A stretch of 64,000 nucleotides of DNA, from positions 1 through 64,000 of the forward strand of contig NZ_BONY01000014.1 in the NCBI RefSeq assembly GCF_016862955.1, given 5' to 3'. The first letter of the stretch is position 1. Every line of letters starts with the position of its first letter. The stretch is from Rhizocola hellebori. Its GTDB lineage: Bacteria; Actinomycetota; Actinomycetes; Mycobacteriales; Micromonosporaceae. A program made the position numbers and the translations under genes. Under the pieces are notes generated by a model that had not been told where the DNA came from, searched no databases, and saw only the letters and a list, made by a program, of their open reading frames with translations. Below are positions 44,277 to 52,665 of the stretch, in pieces.

Positions 44277-44923
44277 CGAACCAGCTTGATGTTGAAGTTG
44301 ACGTGCCCGATCTTGCGGTACAGCCGCGTCCAGAGCGCCATCCACATCTCCTGCCCGCGCGCATTGCTCAGGTCGCCGAGATCGAAGATGTCCGCCCAGC
44401 CCAGCTCGCGCAGAAGTCCACTTGCGACACTCTTGGCCTGCTCGTCGTTGCCCGAGATGAGCAGCGTGTGATCCCCGCCGGCCAGGTCAAGCGGATGGGT
44501 CATCACCTCGTTGGCCACCATGTTCAGCGCCTTGACCACCCGGGTCTCGGGAAACTCGCGCTGCACCCGCTCGGCCAGCGAATCGGTGTCCTTGACGAAC
44601 AGCGTGGGCGGGAAGCCCTGCGAAAAGTCGAGCGGATTCGACACGTCGACAAGCACCTTGCCGGCCAGGTTGGACGCGCCCGCGTTCGCAAGTGCCGCAA
44701 GCGTTCCCGCTCCCGAGCAGACATTGACGACGATCTCACCGTGTGCGGCGGCCTCGGCCTGGGTCGCCAGCCGGACCTCCGGATGCCCGTCATACCAGGC
44801 TTCCTCCTTGGCCCGGGTCGCGTCGACCTCCCGCGTTCCGAGCGCGACGTCATGCCCAACCTCGGCAAACCGCGCCGCCAGCGCACGCCCGGCCGCACCC
44901 GTCCCCAAAACGCCAATCCGCAT
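44273..44923 (-). CDS. NAD(P)-binding protein related to F420-dependent NADP reductase
   Basis: A 216-residue Rossmann protein: MRIGVLGTGAAGRALAARFAEVGHDVALGTR binds the nucleotide, and KALNMVANEVMTHP is typical of the NADPH:F420 reductase/NADP oxidoreductase coenzyme F420-type family. The true substrate is uncertain. ATG 44923 is supported by TAGGGT seven bases upstream. A start at 44932 adds only MGG. Confidence 0.82.
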   Translation of the reverse strand: MRIGVLGTGAAGRALAARFAEVGHDVALGTREVDATRAKEEAWYDGHPEVRLATQAEAAAHGEIVVNVCSGAGTLAALANAGASNLAGKVLVDVSNPLDFSQGFPPTLFVKDTDSLAERVQREFPETRVVKALNMVANEVMTHPLDLAGGDHTLLISGNDEQAKSVASGLLRELGWADIFDLGDLSNARGQEMWMALWTRLYRKIGHVNFNIKLVR

Positions 44924-44930
44924 ACCCCCC

Positions 44931-44936
44931 ACCCTA
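44931..44936 (-). promoter_or_regulatory. Leaderless -10 of the oxidoreductase/GNAT pair
   Basis: TAGGGT on the minus strand, seven bases (a C-run on the plus strand) before ATG 44923. Confidence 0.5.
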
Positions 44937-44990
44937 TCGGCGTCCGTCCGGCCGAGCCCGACGGCTGGCGCTCGGGTTGCACCATGTTGA

Positions 44991-45410
44991 CTACGACGCA
45001 GATCTGGCCAACGGCTGGCTCTGGTCCTGACACGCCCGTCGCAGTAGCCAGTGCACGGCCACCAGCGGCACTATCCCCACCGGGTACCAGGCCAGATCCA
45101 CCGGATCGAACTGAATTCCAAACGCGAGCCGCGCCAGGTAGCTGCGTTGCGAAAGCGCGGCCGGAACGCCCGTCAGCTGCGCGATCTCGACCAGCTCGCA
45201 GAAGCCGATCGCGATCGCGCCGACGGCCAGCGGCCGCAGACGCGGCCACAGGAACACGACTGCCCCGTAAACAGCCGACCCGTAAAGGGCTGTGCCGGAA
45301 AACTGTTCGAGGTCACCATCGGCCCAAGCCCGGATCGCAAAAGCGACGGCCAACGTCACCGCAATCGAGACCAGCGCCCACCACCGCACCCACACCGGTC
45401 TCACCCACAT
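44991..45410 (-). CDS. DUF2809 membrane protein
   Basis: A 139-residue protein with four hydrophobic segments (WWALVSIAVTLAVAFAI, ALYGSAVYGAVVFLW, LAVGAIAIGFCELVEI, YPVGIVPLVAVHWLL). It matches DUF2809, whose function is unknown. The conserved GFCELVEIAQLTGVP and FDPVDLAWYPVG motifs are present. ATG 45410 is the first start in the hydrophobic frame. The longer frame upstream is Arg/Pro-rich shadow of the neighbouring gene. Confidence 0.8.
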   Translation of the reverse strand: MWVRPVWVRWWALVSIAVTLAVAFAIRAWADGDLEQFSGTALYGSAVYGAVVFLWPRLRPLAVGAIAIGFCELVEIAQLTGVPAALSQRSYLARLAFGIQFDPVDLAWYPVGIVPLVAVHWLLRRACQDQSQPLARSAS

Positions 45411-45421
45411 CGGCGGAGGGA

Positions 45422-46003
45422 TCAGCCGCGGCGCGGGAGGCGCTCTGGAGCGGAGAGATCTTTTTCGGAGATGAGGTCGGTGTCTGTGCGGTCGACGGGG
45501 ATGGGCCAGGCGATGCCGAGCTGGTCCGACAGCGGGTGCAGGGAGGTGCCGGCCATGCCGGGGACCCACTCGGCGTCGAAGCAGTAGAGGTATTGGCTGG
45601 GCTGGTCGCTGACCGACTGGAAGCCGTTGCACACGCCCTTGGGCACGAGGACCTGCTTGCCCTTGGTGAGCTGGGCGGTCACCACGGCGCCGTAGGTGGG
45701 CGAGGCGGGGCGGGCGTCGACGTAGGTGCCGAAGGCTTCGCCCTCGATGATCGCCACCAGCTTGTGCATGTCCTCGCCGTGCAGCCCGCGCACGACACCA
45801 CGGCTGGACTCGGTCACGTTCATCTGCAGCCATGGGCCGAGCGAGGGCAGCCCTGCCTCGACGAAGGCGGACTCACGGTAGAACTCACGGATGATGCCTC
45901 GGCCGTCCTTGACTTCCTTCATCTGGATCAGCCAGAGCCCGTCGATCGCGGTCTTCTCCGCGATCATGGGCGTGACGGAAACGGTGGTCAAGGCAGTGGT
46001 CAC
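45422..46003 (-). CDS. dTDP-4-dehydrorhamnose 3,5-epimerase-like protein
   Basis: A 193-residue RmlC-type cupin. The family core REFYRESAFVEAGLPSLG, VRGLHGEDMHKLVAIIEGEAF (active-site His) and VPKGVCNGFQSVSDQPSQYLYCFDAEW is well kept. RmlC-type enzymes epimerise 4-keto-6-deoxy sugar nucleotides. No other deoxysugar gene lies nearby, so its pathway is unclear. GTG 46003 is defined by AAGGAG six bases upstream. Confidence 0.87.
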   Translation of the reverse strand: MTTALTTVSVTPMIAEKTAIDGLWLIQMKEVKDGRGIIREFYRESAFVEAGLPSLGPWLQMNVTESSRGVVRGLHGEDMHKLVAIIEGEAFGTYVDARPASPTYGAVVTAQLTKGKQVLVPKGVCNGFQSVSDQPSQYLYCFDAEWVPGMAGTSLHPLSDQLGIAWPIPVDRTDTDLISEKDLSAPERLPRRG

Positions 46004-46049
46004 CTGTTGCTCCTTAGCTCGGCCGTGTCTGCGCGAGTTTATGACATGG

Positions 46050-47552
46050 TCAGCGCAGGCCCAGGGCGTGGATGGCACCGCCTCTGGTACCGAAGTAAAG
46101 GTTGCCCTTCCACACGGCCGGCGTCGACTCGATGCACGCGCCGGGTTTGATGGACCACAGCTGCTTGGGCTGGGCGTTGGTGTCGGCGATGTCGTAGGCG
46201 TTGAGGATGCCGGTGCAGTCGCCGACCACCATGACGCCGTCGACGACGACGGGCGACATGTGCACGCGGGACAGCGGGATGCGCCAGCGGACCACGCCCG
46301 TGGCGCGGTCGACGGCGATGACATCGCCCTTGTTGGTCCCCCAGATGATGAGGTCCTTGTAGAGGGCGGGCGAGTCGTAGATGCCGCCCTTGCCGCCGGA
46401 TTTGTTGAGGTCGTCGACCTTCCAGACCAGCGGGTTGTCGGGTTTGCGCGGGTCGAGTTTCATCATCTGCCCGTTGCGCTTGGAGGTCTCGTTGCCCCGC
46501 TCGTACTCGGCGCCCACATAGAGGAAGCCCTGTTCGTCGGCGACGATGGAGCCGTCGCTGTCGTCGCCTGTCCAGAAGCGGAAAACCCTGTCGGGTTTCT
46601 TACCGTCCTTGAGGCCGCTGATGTCCCAGCCCTGGATCAGGCCGCCCGAGTTGGAGAAGTAGACGATGTTGCCGACGACGGTGACCGCGTTCTCGATGGA
46701 AACGTTGCGGTCCTTGATGTCCTTGAGGAGCTGGTCGTCCCAGCCGGGGGTGTTGAAGACCAGTTTCGGGTTGACGGTGACCTTGCCGTTGGAGTCGTAG
46801 CCCCGGTTGAGCTTGATGATGTGGAACTGGCCGTTCTCGCCGCCTTCGAAGAGGAAATCGTCGAGCACTAGCGGGGAGGCGTCCCAGTCGTCGTTCCACA
46901 TGGTGGGCGAGACGGCGTCGGCGGAGATCTTCCACAGCTCCTTGGGCTGCTTGCCGCGGTCGAAGGCGACGACCCGGAAGTAGTTGTCGCGCGATCCGGT
47001 GTAGACCAGCGGGAACCCGTCCGGGTCGATGGTGACGGTGCCCTTGATGATGTCCCCGGTGGGGAAGTCGTCGATGATCCGTTCACCGGTCTTGGTGTCG
47101 AGGAAGTGCAGCGCCCGGTCGTAGGCGCCGACGACCATCCAGGTTTTGCCTTCGCGTTCGAAGACGGCGGGCTGACCGGTGAAGCCGGTGCCGCACCACT
47201 CGCGCGGGCCCTGGTCGTCGACGGAGATCGCGCACAGGCCACCCGACTTGGGGAAGCGCCACAGCTCCTGCGGGGCGGTGCGCGGGATCGGCCCGGTGCC
47301 GTAGAAGGTGCGGGTCGGGTTGCCGCGGAAGGTGATGATGCCCTGCACCTGGGTGCCGTAGGGTTCGCCCTGCCGGCGCGCATCCCACCACCCTTGGAAA
47401 GGGGTCTCTTTGGGCGCGGCGGTGGGCGCGGAGATGGCGGGCGACGAGAAGAAAGCCGTGTTGTCGCCGGGCCAGACCCATGCCACGGCCACCGCCAGGA
47501 GCACGGCGGCAACGCTCAAGAGCGCGATCTTTCGGGAAATGGGCTGACTCAC
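46050..47552 (-). CDS. Membrane-anchored PQQ-like beta-propeller protein
   Basis: A 500-residue protein with one N-terminal membrane segment (KIALLSVAAVLLAVAVAWVWP) and a beta-propeller of PQQ/WD-like blades (GQPAVFEREGKTWMVVGAYD, DSPALYKDLIIWGTNKGDVIAVD, SPVVVDGVMVVGDC). No dehydrogenase catalytic motifs were noticed, so this may be a scaffold or sensor. The start is uncertain. GTG 47552 is chosen because it puts the anchor at the N-terminus. Confidence 0.78.
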   Translation of the reverse strand: MSQPISRKIALLSVAAVLLAVAVAWVWPGDNTAFFSSPAISAPTAAPKETPFQGWWDARRQGEPYGTQVQGIITFRGNPTRTFYGTGPIPRTAPQELWRFPKSGGLCAISVDDQGPREWCGTGFTGQPAVFEREGKTWMVVGAYDRALHFLDTKTGERIIDDFPTGDIIKGTVTIDPDGFPLVYTGSRDNYFRVVAFDRGKQPKELWKISADAVSPTMWNDDWDASPLVLDDFLFEGGENGQFHIIKLNRGYDSNGKVTVNPKLVFNTPGWDDQLLKDIKDRNVSIENAVTVVGNIVYFSNSGGLIQGWDISGLKDGKKPDRVFRFWTGDDSDGSIVADEQGFLYVGAEYERGNETSKRNGQMMKLDPRKPDNPLVWKVDDLNKSGGKGGIYDSPALYKDLIIWGTNKGDVIAVDRATGVVRWRIPLSRVHMSPVVVDGVMVVGDCTGILNAYDIADTNAQPKQLWSIKPGACIESTPAVWKGNLYFGTRGGAIHALGLR

Positions 47553-47633
47553 GGTGAAAGTGTGACGGCATATCGCAATCGTTCGCAGCCCTGGAGGGGT
47601 AACGGAGTGGTCACGTATTGCTGACCGAAGGTA

Positions 47634-47639
47634 TAGGGT
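47634..47639 (+). promoter_or_regulatory. Leaderless -10 of the DUF402 gene
   Basis: TAGGGT, seven bases before ATG 47647, in the 94-base divergent gap shared with the propeller gene. Confidence 0.5.
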
Positions 47640-47646
47640 CCCACTC

Positions 47647-48300
47647 ATGCGTTTTCAGCCGGGCCAGACCGTGGTTCGTCGATGTGTGCATCGCAACGGC
47701 CGGATAGCGGCCGCGGAGTCGGGCCGGGTGATCAGCGACGATCACCTTGGGCTGATGATCTGGGTGGGCGGCGGATCAGGGGTGATGCGCCGGGCCACCC
47801 TTGATGGCGAGCTGGTTCGCGCCTTGCCGGTCCGGGAGAAACTGGCCATCCCGACGATGCTGAAGCCGATGCGGTGGCGCGGGCACGGGGTGCTGATCCT
47901 TACCCCGCCCGGCGCGGCGCACTCGATCTGGTGGTTCTTCGGCGAAGACGCGAGCTTTGACGGCTGGTACGTGAACCTCGAGGCGCCCGCCGTGCGATGG
48001 CGGGGCGGGATAGACATCCGCGATCAAGCGCTGGACATCTGGGTGCACCCCGACCTGAGCTGGCGGTGGAAGGACGAGGACGAGTTCGCCGACCGCACCG
48101 ACCACCCTCTGTTTTGGACCTCGCAGGAAGCGGTGGAGATCCGGGCCGAGGGGGAGCGGATGATCGCGCTGGCGGAAAAGGGCGCCTACCCGTTCGACGG
48201 CACCCACGTCGACTTCATGCCCGACCCGAGCTGGACGCCGAGCACGTTTCCGGCGATTTGGGACTTCCCGCCTCAGATCCTGGAGAAGGGCTCGGAATAG
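47647..48300 (+). CDS. DUF402-domain protein
   Basis: A 217-residue cytoplasmic protein of the DUF402 family, which includes nucleotide phosphatases such as FomD-like enzymes. Relevant features are YVNLEAPAVRWRGGIDIRDQALDIWVHPDLSWRWKDEDEF, whose Asp/Glu cluster fits a divalent-metal site. The exact substrate is unknown. The 3' end overlaps the convergent GNAT gene by 28 bases. Confidence 0.83.
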   Translation: MRFQPGQTVVRRCVHRNGRIAAAESGRVISDDHLGLMIWVGGGSGVMRRATLDGELVRALPVREKLAIPTMLKPMRWRGHGVLILTPPGAAHSIWWFFGEDASFDGWYVNLEAPAVRWRGGIDIRDQALDIWVHPDLSWRWKDEDEFADRTDHPLFWTSQEAVEIRAEGERMIALAEKGAYPFDGTHVDFMPDPSWTPSTFPAIWDFPPQILEKGSE

Positions 48301-48869
48301 CGAAACGTCCCGGATTGGGTGCCGTCGTAGGAGCTGAGCGGGCGGGCCTGGAAGGCGTTGCCCCACTGGGGATCCGGCGCGGCGATGCCCAGGCCGGAGG
48401 CGGGGCCGAAGCCGAACCGGGTGTAGTAGCCGGGGTTGCCGAGCAGGGCGACGAGTGACTCGCCGAGCGCGTCGGCCGCGCCCAGGATGGAATGCATGAG
48501 CGCGAGGCCCACCCCGCGCCGCTGATGGTCGGGGTGCACGCTGAGCGGCCCAAGCCCCAGCGCCGTGCTCTCGCTCACCAAGCCGCGCTCGCCACGGTCG
48601 GCCGCCCCGGAACCGGCGCCAGCAACCGCGGCCGGGATGGAAGGTGCGGCCGAGGGAGTGATCCAGGCGCGGGTGCAGACGACGTGGCCGACAACGTCTT
48701 CGCCGGTCACGGCGACCAGGGACAGGGCGGGGATCCAGCCCTCGTCGGCGCGTAGCCAGTCGACCAGCTCGGCCTCGACGGGTGCGGGCTGGTCGGGTTT
48801 GCTGAAGGCCGCCTTGGTCACGGCATAGATGGCCGGAATATCCGCCGGGGTTTCCCGCCTGATCAACAT
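48273..48869 (-). CDS. GNAT N-acetyltransferase
   Basis: A 198-residue acetyltransferase of the YhbS-like group: IRRETPADIPAIYAVTKAAF at the start, acetyl-CoA loop VHPDHQRRGVGLALMHSILG, then LLGNPGYYTRFGFGPASGLGI. The substrate is unknown. It begins five bases after the reductase-like gene upstream, so the two share a transcript. Confidence 0.87.
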   Translation of the reverse strand: MLIRRETPADIPAIYAVTKAAFSKPDQPAPVEAELVDWLRADEGWIPALSLVAVTGEDVVGHVVCTRAWITPSAAPSIPAAVAGAGSGAADRGERGLVSESTALGLGPLSVHPDHQRRGVGLALMHSILGAADALGESLVALLGNPGYYTRFGFGPASGLGIAAPDPQWGNAFQARPLSSYDGTQSGTFRYSEPFSRI

Positions 48870-48874
48870 GGGCG

Positions 48875-49618
48875 TCAGTTTTCCAGACGCAGCGCCATCT
48901 CCCTGTACCGGGAGACGGGCACCAGATGCACGCCGTCAAAAGCCCCGCTGGCGCGGATCTCCTCGATCTGGGAACAGGCAAAGTCGACCCCCGCGCGCGG
49001 ATCCTGCGCCACCCGATCGATCAGCGACTGTGGGATGGAGATGTCCGGAATGGTGCCGGCGAGCCGCAGCGCCATGGTGGAGCTGGCGAGCACCATGACC
49101 CCGGCGTAGACCGGGATCGACAGCGGATTGGCCTCGCGCCAGCGCAGCAGGTCGGGAACGGAGAAGCAGATCTGGGCGAAGGCGAAGTCGGCTGCCTTCT
49201 TGAAGGCCGGCACCTTGCGCAGACCCGAGGTGACGCCGAGGCGGAAGCCGGAGGCGAAGTCGAGCCCGCGCGCCTCCTCGATCATCGCGCGCACGGTCAG
49301 CTCGGAGGTGCGGTCACCGGCCATCGGCTTGTCGCCGTAGACGAAAAGGAACTCGTTGACGCCATAGGCGGCGGCGGTCAGCATGTCGCGCTGGAAGCCG
49401 AGCAGGTTGCGGTCGCGCGAGTTGAGGCAGGCGATGCTGCGCCCGCCCATCGCGGCCACCTCGTGCGCGACCGCGATGCTCGACACGGTGGCCCGGCCGA
49501 TGTGGTTGTCCGGAATGAGGAAGGAGCTGGCGACCTGGGAGAGCACGCCGATCTGGTGGCGCACTTTGCGCAACTCCGGCTTTGTCGGGGGCTCGATCTC
49601 GCAAACCAGCTCAAACAT
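48875..49618 (-). CDS. Short methylenetetrahydrofolate reductase-like protein
   Basis: A 247-residue TIM-barrel protein resembling MetF. The N-terminal VCEIEPPTKPEL (catalytic Glu region), FLFVYGDKP and LDFASGFRLGVTSG match, but the chain is shorter than the roughly 290-300 residues of classical enzymes, as in some short mycobacterial forms. If active, it would reduce 5,10-methylene-tetrahydrofolate for methionine synthesis. Cofactor use cannot be judged. ATG 49618 lies six bases after TACCAT. Confidence 0.78.
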   Translation of the reverse strand: MFELVCEIEPPTKPELRKVRHQIGVLSQVASSFLIPDNHIGRATVSSIAVAHEVAAMGGRSIACLNSRDRNLLGFQRDMLTAAAYGVNEFLFVYGDKPMAGDRTSELTVRAMIEEARGLDFASGFRLGVTSGLRKVPAFKKAADFAFAQICFSVPDLLRWREANPLSIPVYAGVMVLASSTMALRLAGTIPDISIPQSLIDRVAQDPRAGVDFACSQIEEIRASGAFDGVHLVPVSRYREMALRLEN

Positions 49619-49630
49619 AGGAGGATGGTA
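49619..49630. promoter_or_regulatory. Shared start region: MTHFR-like -10 and GH3 ribosome-binding site
   Basis: On the minus strand TACCAT (49625-49630) is the leaderless -10 of the reductase-like gene. On the plus strand AGGAGG (49619-49624) is the ribosome-binding site of the GH3 gene, nine bases before GTG 49634. The two starts are separated by 15 bases. Confidence 0.55.
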
Positions 49631-49633
49631 GCC

Positions 49634-51991
49634 GTGACCGACGAGCTGGCGAAAATCATTGAGGAAGCACTGTCCAAACTAGACCTTGCCGCCCGGGTGC
49701 AACTCCTTGCCGGACAAGACATGTGGAGCCTGCCGGAGCTGCCGGAGATCGGTCTGCCCGCGCTGGTGATGTCGGACGGGCCGATCGGGGTGCGGGGCCG
49801 CGCCTGGGGGCCGAAGGATCCGTCGGTGGCGCTGCCGAGCCCGACCGCCCTGGCCGCCAGCTGGGACCCGGAGCTGGCGCGCAAGGCCGGCCTGATGCTC
49901 GGTCAGGAAGCGCGGCGCAAGGGCGTGCACGTGCTGCTCGCGCCGACGATAAACCTGCACCGCAGCCCGCGCGGCGGCCGCCACTTCGAGTGCTACTCGG
50001 AAGATCCTCTGCTGACCGGGGTGATGGCGGTCGGCTTCCTCACCGGCGTGCAGGAGCAGGGGGTGGCCGCCACCGCCAAACACTTTGTGGCCAACGACTC
50101 CGAGACCGAGCGGATGACGGTCAACGTTCAGGTCAGCGAGCGCGTGCTGCGGGAGCTGTATCTGCTTCCCTTCGAGATGGCGGTGCAGGCCGGGGTCTGG
50201 CTGGTGATGGCCGCCTACAACTCGGTCAACGGCACCACCATGAGCGAGCACGATCGTTTGATCAACGGTCTGCTCAAGGCGGAGTGGGGCTTCGACGGGG
50301 TGGTGGTCTCCGACTGGCTGGGCACCCGGTCGACCGCGCCAGCCGCGTTGGGGGGCCTGGACATCGCCATGCCCGCCACCCTCAACCCGTGGACCGAGGG
50401 GCAGCTCTTGGAGGCGGTGCAGGCTGGTTTGGTACCCGAAAAAGTGATTGAAGAAAAAGCACGCCGGGTGCTGCGCCTCGCCGCTCGGGTGGGCCTGCTC
50501 GGAGGTCAGCGGCCGCAATCGGCGGTGGAGCTTGACGGCGCCCAGGTGGCCCATGAGGTGGCCGTGCGCTCGTTTGTGCTGGCCCGCAACGAAGGCGGCC
50601 TGCTTCCCTTGCGCGGAAACGAGTTGGGGTCGGTAGCGGTGCTGGGCATCGCCGCCGACGAGACCCGGGCCATGGGCGGGGGCAGCGCTGAGGTGGTGCC
50701 CAAGCGCGTGGTCTCGCTTCTGGAAGGGCTGCAGGAACGTCTCGGGCAGAAGATCAGTTACGCGATCGGCGTCGACGCGCGCGCCACCCTGCCCAAGGCC
50801 GGTGGTGCGAGCTGGTCCGCTCTGAAGGTGACCTGCCACGACCGCGACGGCGCGCAGGTTTTCACCGAGCCGCTGGTCAGCGCGAGCGTGCGCTGGATCG
50901 GCGACATTCCGGCGCCCGACATCGCCGTGGTGACCATCGAGGGCCTGTTCCGCCCGCAAAGCGCTGGGGAGCATACGTTTTCGGTGCGGGGCACCGGCCC
51001 GTTCCGGCTTGAGGTCAACGGCGAGCAGGTGTGGACGGGCACCATCTGGCCGGACATGAGCGATCCGGCGAGCTTCCTCTTCCCGCCCGAGGAGCGGGTC
51101 GGGGTCACCCTGGGCACTTCGCCGGTCACGGTGCGGTTGGTACACGACACGATCGAGGGGCTGCCCATCCCGGCGACCTCGTTCCAGCTGGGCCACATGG
51201 AGCCCAGGCCCGGCGACGATGAACTGCTCGAGGCGGCGGTGGCGGCCGCGGCGCAGGCCGACGTCGCGATCGTGGTGGTGGGCACCACCGAGCATGTGGA
51301 GTCGGAGGGCTTCGATCGTCCCAACCTCACCCTGCCGGGCCGGCAGAACGAGCTGGTCGAGCGGGTGCTGCAGGTCAACCCGCGCACGGTGGTGGTGGTG
51401 AACTCCGGCTCGCCCGTGCTGTTGCCGTGGGCCGACAGCGTGCCGGCGGTGCTGCTGGGCTGGTTCCCCGGCCAGGAAGGCGGCGCGGCCCTGGCCTCGG
51501 TGCTGCTCGGCGAGCAGGAGCCGGGCGGCAGGCTGCCCACCACCTGGCCTCGCCACGGCGATCAGGCGCTGCCGGTGGAGCCGGTGAACGGGATTCTGCG
51601 TTACAGCGAGGAGCTGGCGATCGGCTACCGCGCCGGGTTTGAAGCGCTTTTCCCGTTCGGCCATGGTCTGGGCTACACGTCTTGGGAGTATTCGAACCTT
51701 GCGGTTTCAGGCCGTCAGGTGACGGTCACCTTGCGCAACACCGGTAACCGGGTCGGCCGTGAGGTGGTCCAGGTTTACCTGAGCCGGAAGGGGCAGCGCT
51801 GGCTGGGCGGGTTCGCCAGTGTCTCGCTGGAGCCCGGCGAGGCGGCGGATGTGGCCGTGCAGCTGCCAAAGCGGTCCTTCCAGCGCTGGTCAGATGAGGG
51901 ATGGCAGACCATCGAAGGCGACTACGGCGTCCACATAGGACGATCTGTGACCGAGGTCAGGCTCGATGGAGTAGTGAGCATCACACCGTGA
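49634..51991 (+). CDS. GH3-family beta-glucosidase with PA14 domain
   Basis: A 785-residue glycosidase without signal peptide. The N-terminal barrel ends in the nucleophile motif VVVSDWLGTR (Asp227). KHFVANDSETER and RGGRHFECYSEDP are typical substrate-site loops. A PA14 domain (about 412-520) is inserted in the alpha/beta sandwich, and a fibronectin-III-like domain (about 690-785) ends the chain. PA14-bearing GH3 enzymes are usually beta-glucosidases of plant or fungal glucosides. GTG 49634 has AGGAGG nine bases upstream. In-frame ATG 49625 directly abuts that site and is less likely. Confidence 0.9.
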   Translation: MTDELAKIIEEALSKLDLAARVQLLAGQDMWSLPELPEIGLPALVMSDGPIGVRGRAWGPKDPSVALPSPTALAASWDPELARKAGLMLGQEARRKGVHVLLAPTINLHRSPRGGRHFECYSEDPLLTGVMAVGFLTGVQEQGVAATAKHFVANDSETERMTVNVQVSERVLRELYLLPFEMAVQAGVWLVMAAYNSVNGTTMSEHDRLINGLLKAEWGFDGVVVSDWLGTRSTAPAALGGLDIAMPATLNPWTEGQLLEAVQAGLVPEKVIEEKARRVLRLAARVGLLGGQRPQSAVELDGAQVAHEVAVRSFVLARNEGGLLPLRGNELGSVAVLGIAADETRAMGGGSAEVVPKRVVSLLEGLQERLGQKISYAIGVDARATLPKAGGASWSALKVTCHDRDGAQVFTEPLVSASVRWIGDIPAPDIAVVTIEGLFRPQSAGEHTFSVRGTGPFRLEVNGEQVWTGTIWPDMSDPASFLFPPEERVGVTLGTSPVTVRLVHDTIEGLPIPATSFQLGHMEPRPGDDELLEAAVAAAAQADVAIVVVGTTEHVESEGFDRPNLTLPGRQNELVERVLQVNPRTVVVVNSGSPVLLPWADSVPAVLLGWFPGQEGGAALASVLLGEQEPGGRLPTTWPRHGDQALPVEPVNGILRYSEELAIGYRAGFEALFPFGHGLGYTSWEYSNLAVSGRQVTVTLRNTGNRVGREVVQVYLSRKGQRWLGGFASVSLEPGEAADVAVQLPKRSFQRWSDEGWQTIEGDYGVHIGRSVTEVRLDGVVSITP

Positions 51992-52008
51992 TCACATGAT
52001 CAGCCTTT

Positions 52009-52014
52009 TAGGGT
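52009..52014 (+). promoter_or_regulatory. Leaderless -10 of the nitroreductase-like gene
   Basis: TAGGGT, six bases before GTG 52021. Two copies of the palindrome TGATCA (51989-51994, 51997-52002) lie just upstream. Confidence 0.5.
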
Positions 52015-52020
52015 GGCTGC

Positions 52021-52665
52021 GTGACTGTTGCTGACATGTGGTTTGACCCGCTCTGCCCCTGGGCTTGGCTGACCTCACGCTGGCTGCTCGAGGTGGAGCG
52101 GGCTCGTGATGTGGAGGTTCGCTTTCATGTGATGAGCCTTGCCATCCTCAATTCCCAGCCCTTGACCGCCACCAGCTGGGGTCCGGTTCGGGTGGCGATC
52201 GCGGCCGAGCAGCAGTACGGCACCGGCGTGCTGCGCCACCTCTACACCGCGCTGGGCACGAGGATCCACCACGACAAGCAGCCACGTGGCCACGACCTTT
52301 ACGTAGCGGCGCTCGCCGACGCCGGCCTGCCTGGCGAGCTGGCCGACGCGGCGGAGTCGACCCACTACGACGAGGCGCTGCGGGTCAGCCACGACCGCGG
52401 GATGGAGCCGGTCGGCCAGGAGGTGGGCACTCCCGTCATCCACGTGCCCGGCCCCAACGGTCGGAAGATCGCCTTCTTCGGCCCGGTCATCGCGCGTGCG
52501 CCGCGTGGCGAGGATGCCGGAAGGCTGTGGGACGGCGTCCTTCTCGTCGCCGGCACGGAAGACTTCTTCGAGCTCAAGCGCAGCCGCACCCGCGAGCCCG
52601 TCTTCAGCTCTCCGCTCCAGGCGGCTCCCGCATTGCAGGCACTTCCACCCGCTGTATTCGGCTAG
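52021..52665 (+). CDS. Mycothiol-dependent nitroreductase (Rv2466c-like, DsbA fold)
   Basis: A 214-residue thioredoxin-fold protein close to Mycobacterium tuberculosis Rv2466c, a mycothiol-dependent oxidoreductase. MWFDPLCPWAWLTSRWLLEV, FHVMSLAILN and WGPVRVAIAAEQ are near-identical in pattern. The active site reads CPWA, so only one Cys is present. The stretch after SLAILN is about 15 residues shorter than in homologues. The C-terminus overlaps the convergent GrpB gene by 62 bases. Confidence 0.87.
   Translation: MTVADMWFDPLCPWAWLTSRWLLEVERARDVEVRFHVMSLAILNSQPLTATSWGPVRVAIAAEQQYGTGVLRHLYTALGTRIHHDKQPRGHDLYVAALADAGLPGELADAAESTHYDEALRVSHDRGMEPVGQEVGTPVIHVPGPNGRKIAFFGPVIARAPRGEDAGRLWDGVLLVAGTEDFFELKRSRTREPVFSSPLQAAPALQALPPAVFG

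Noticed and set aside
48926-49633. N-terminal extension of the GH3 gene by 236 codons
   Set aside because: The extension is antisense to the reductase-like gene. GTG 49634 has a proper ribosome-binding site.
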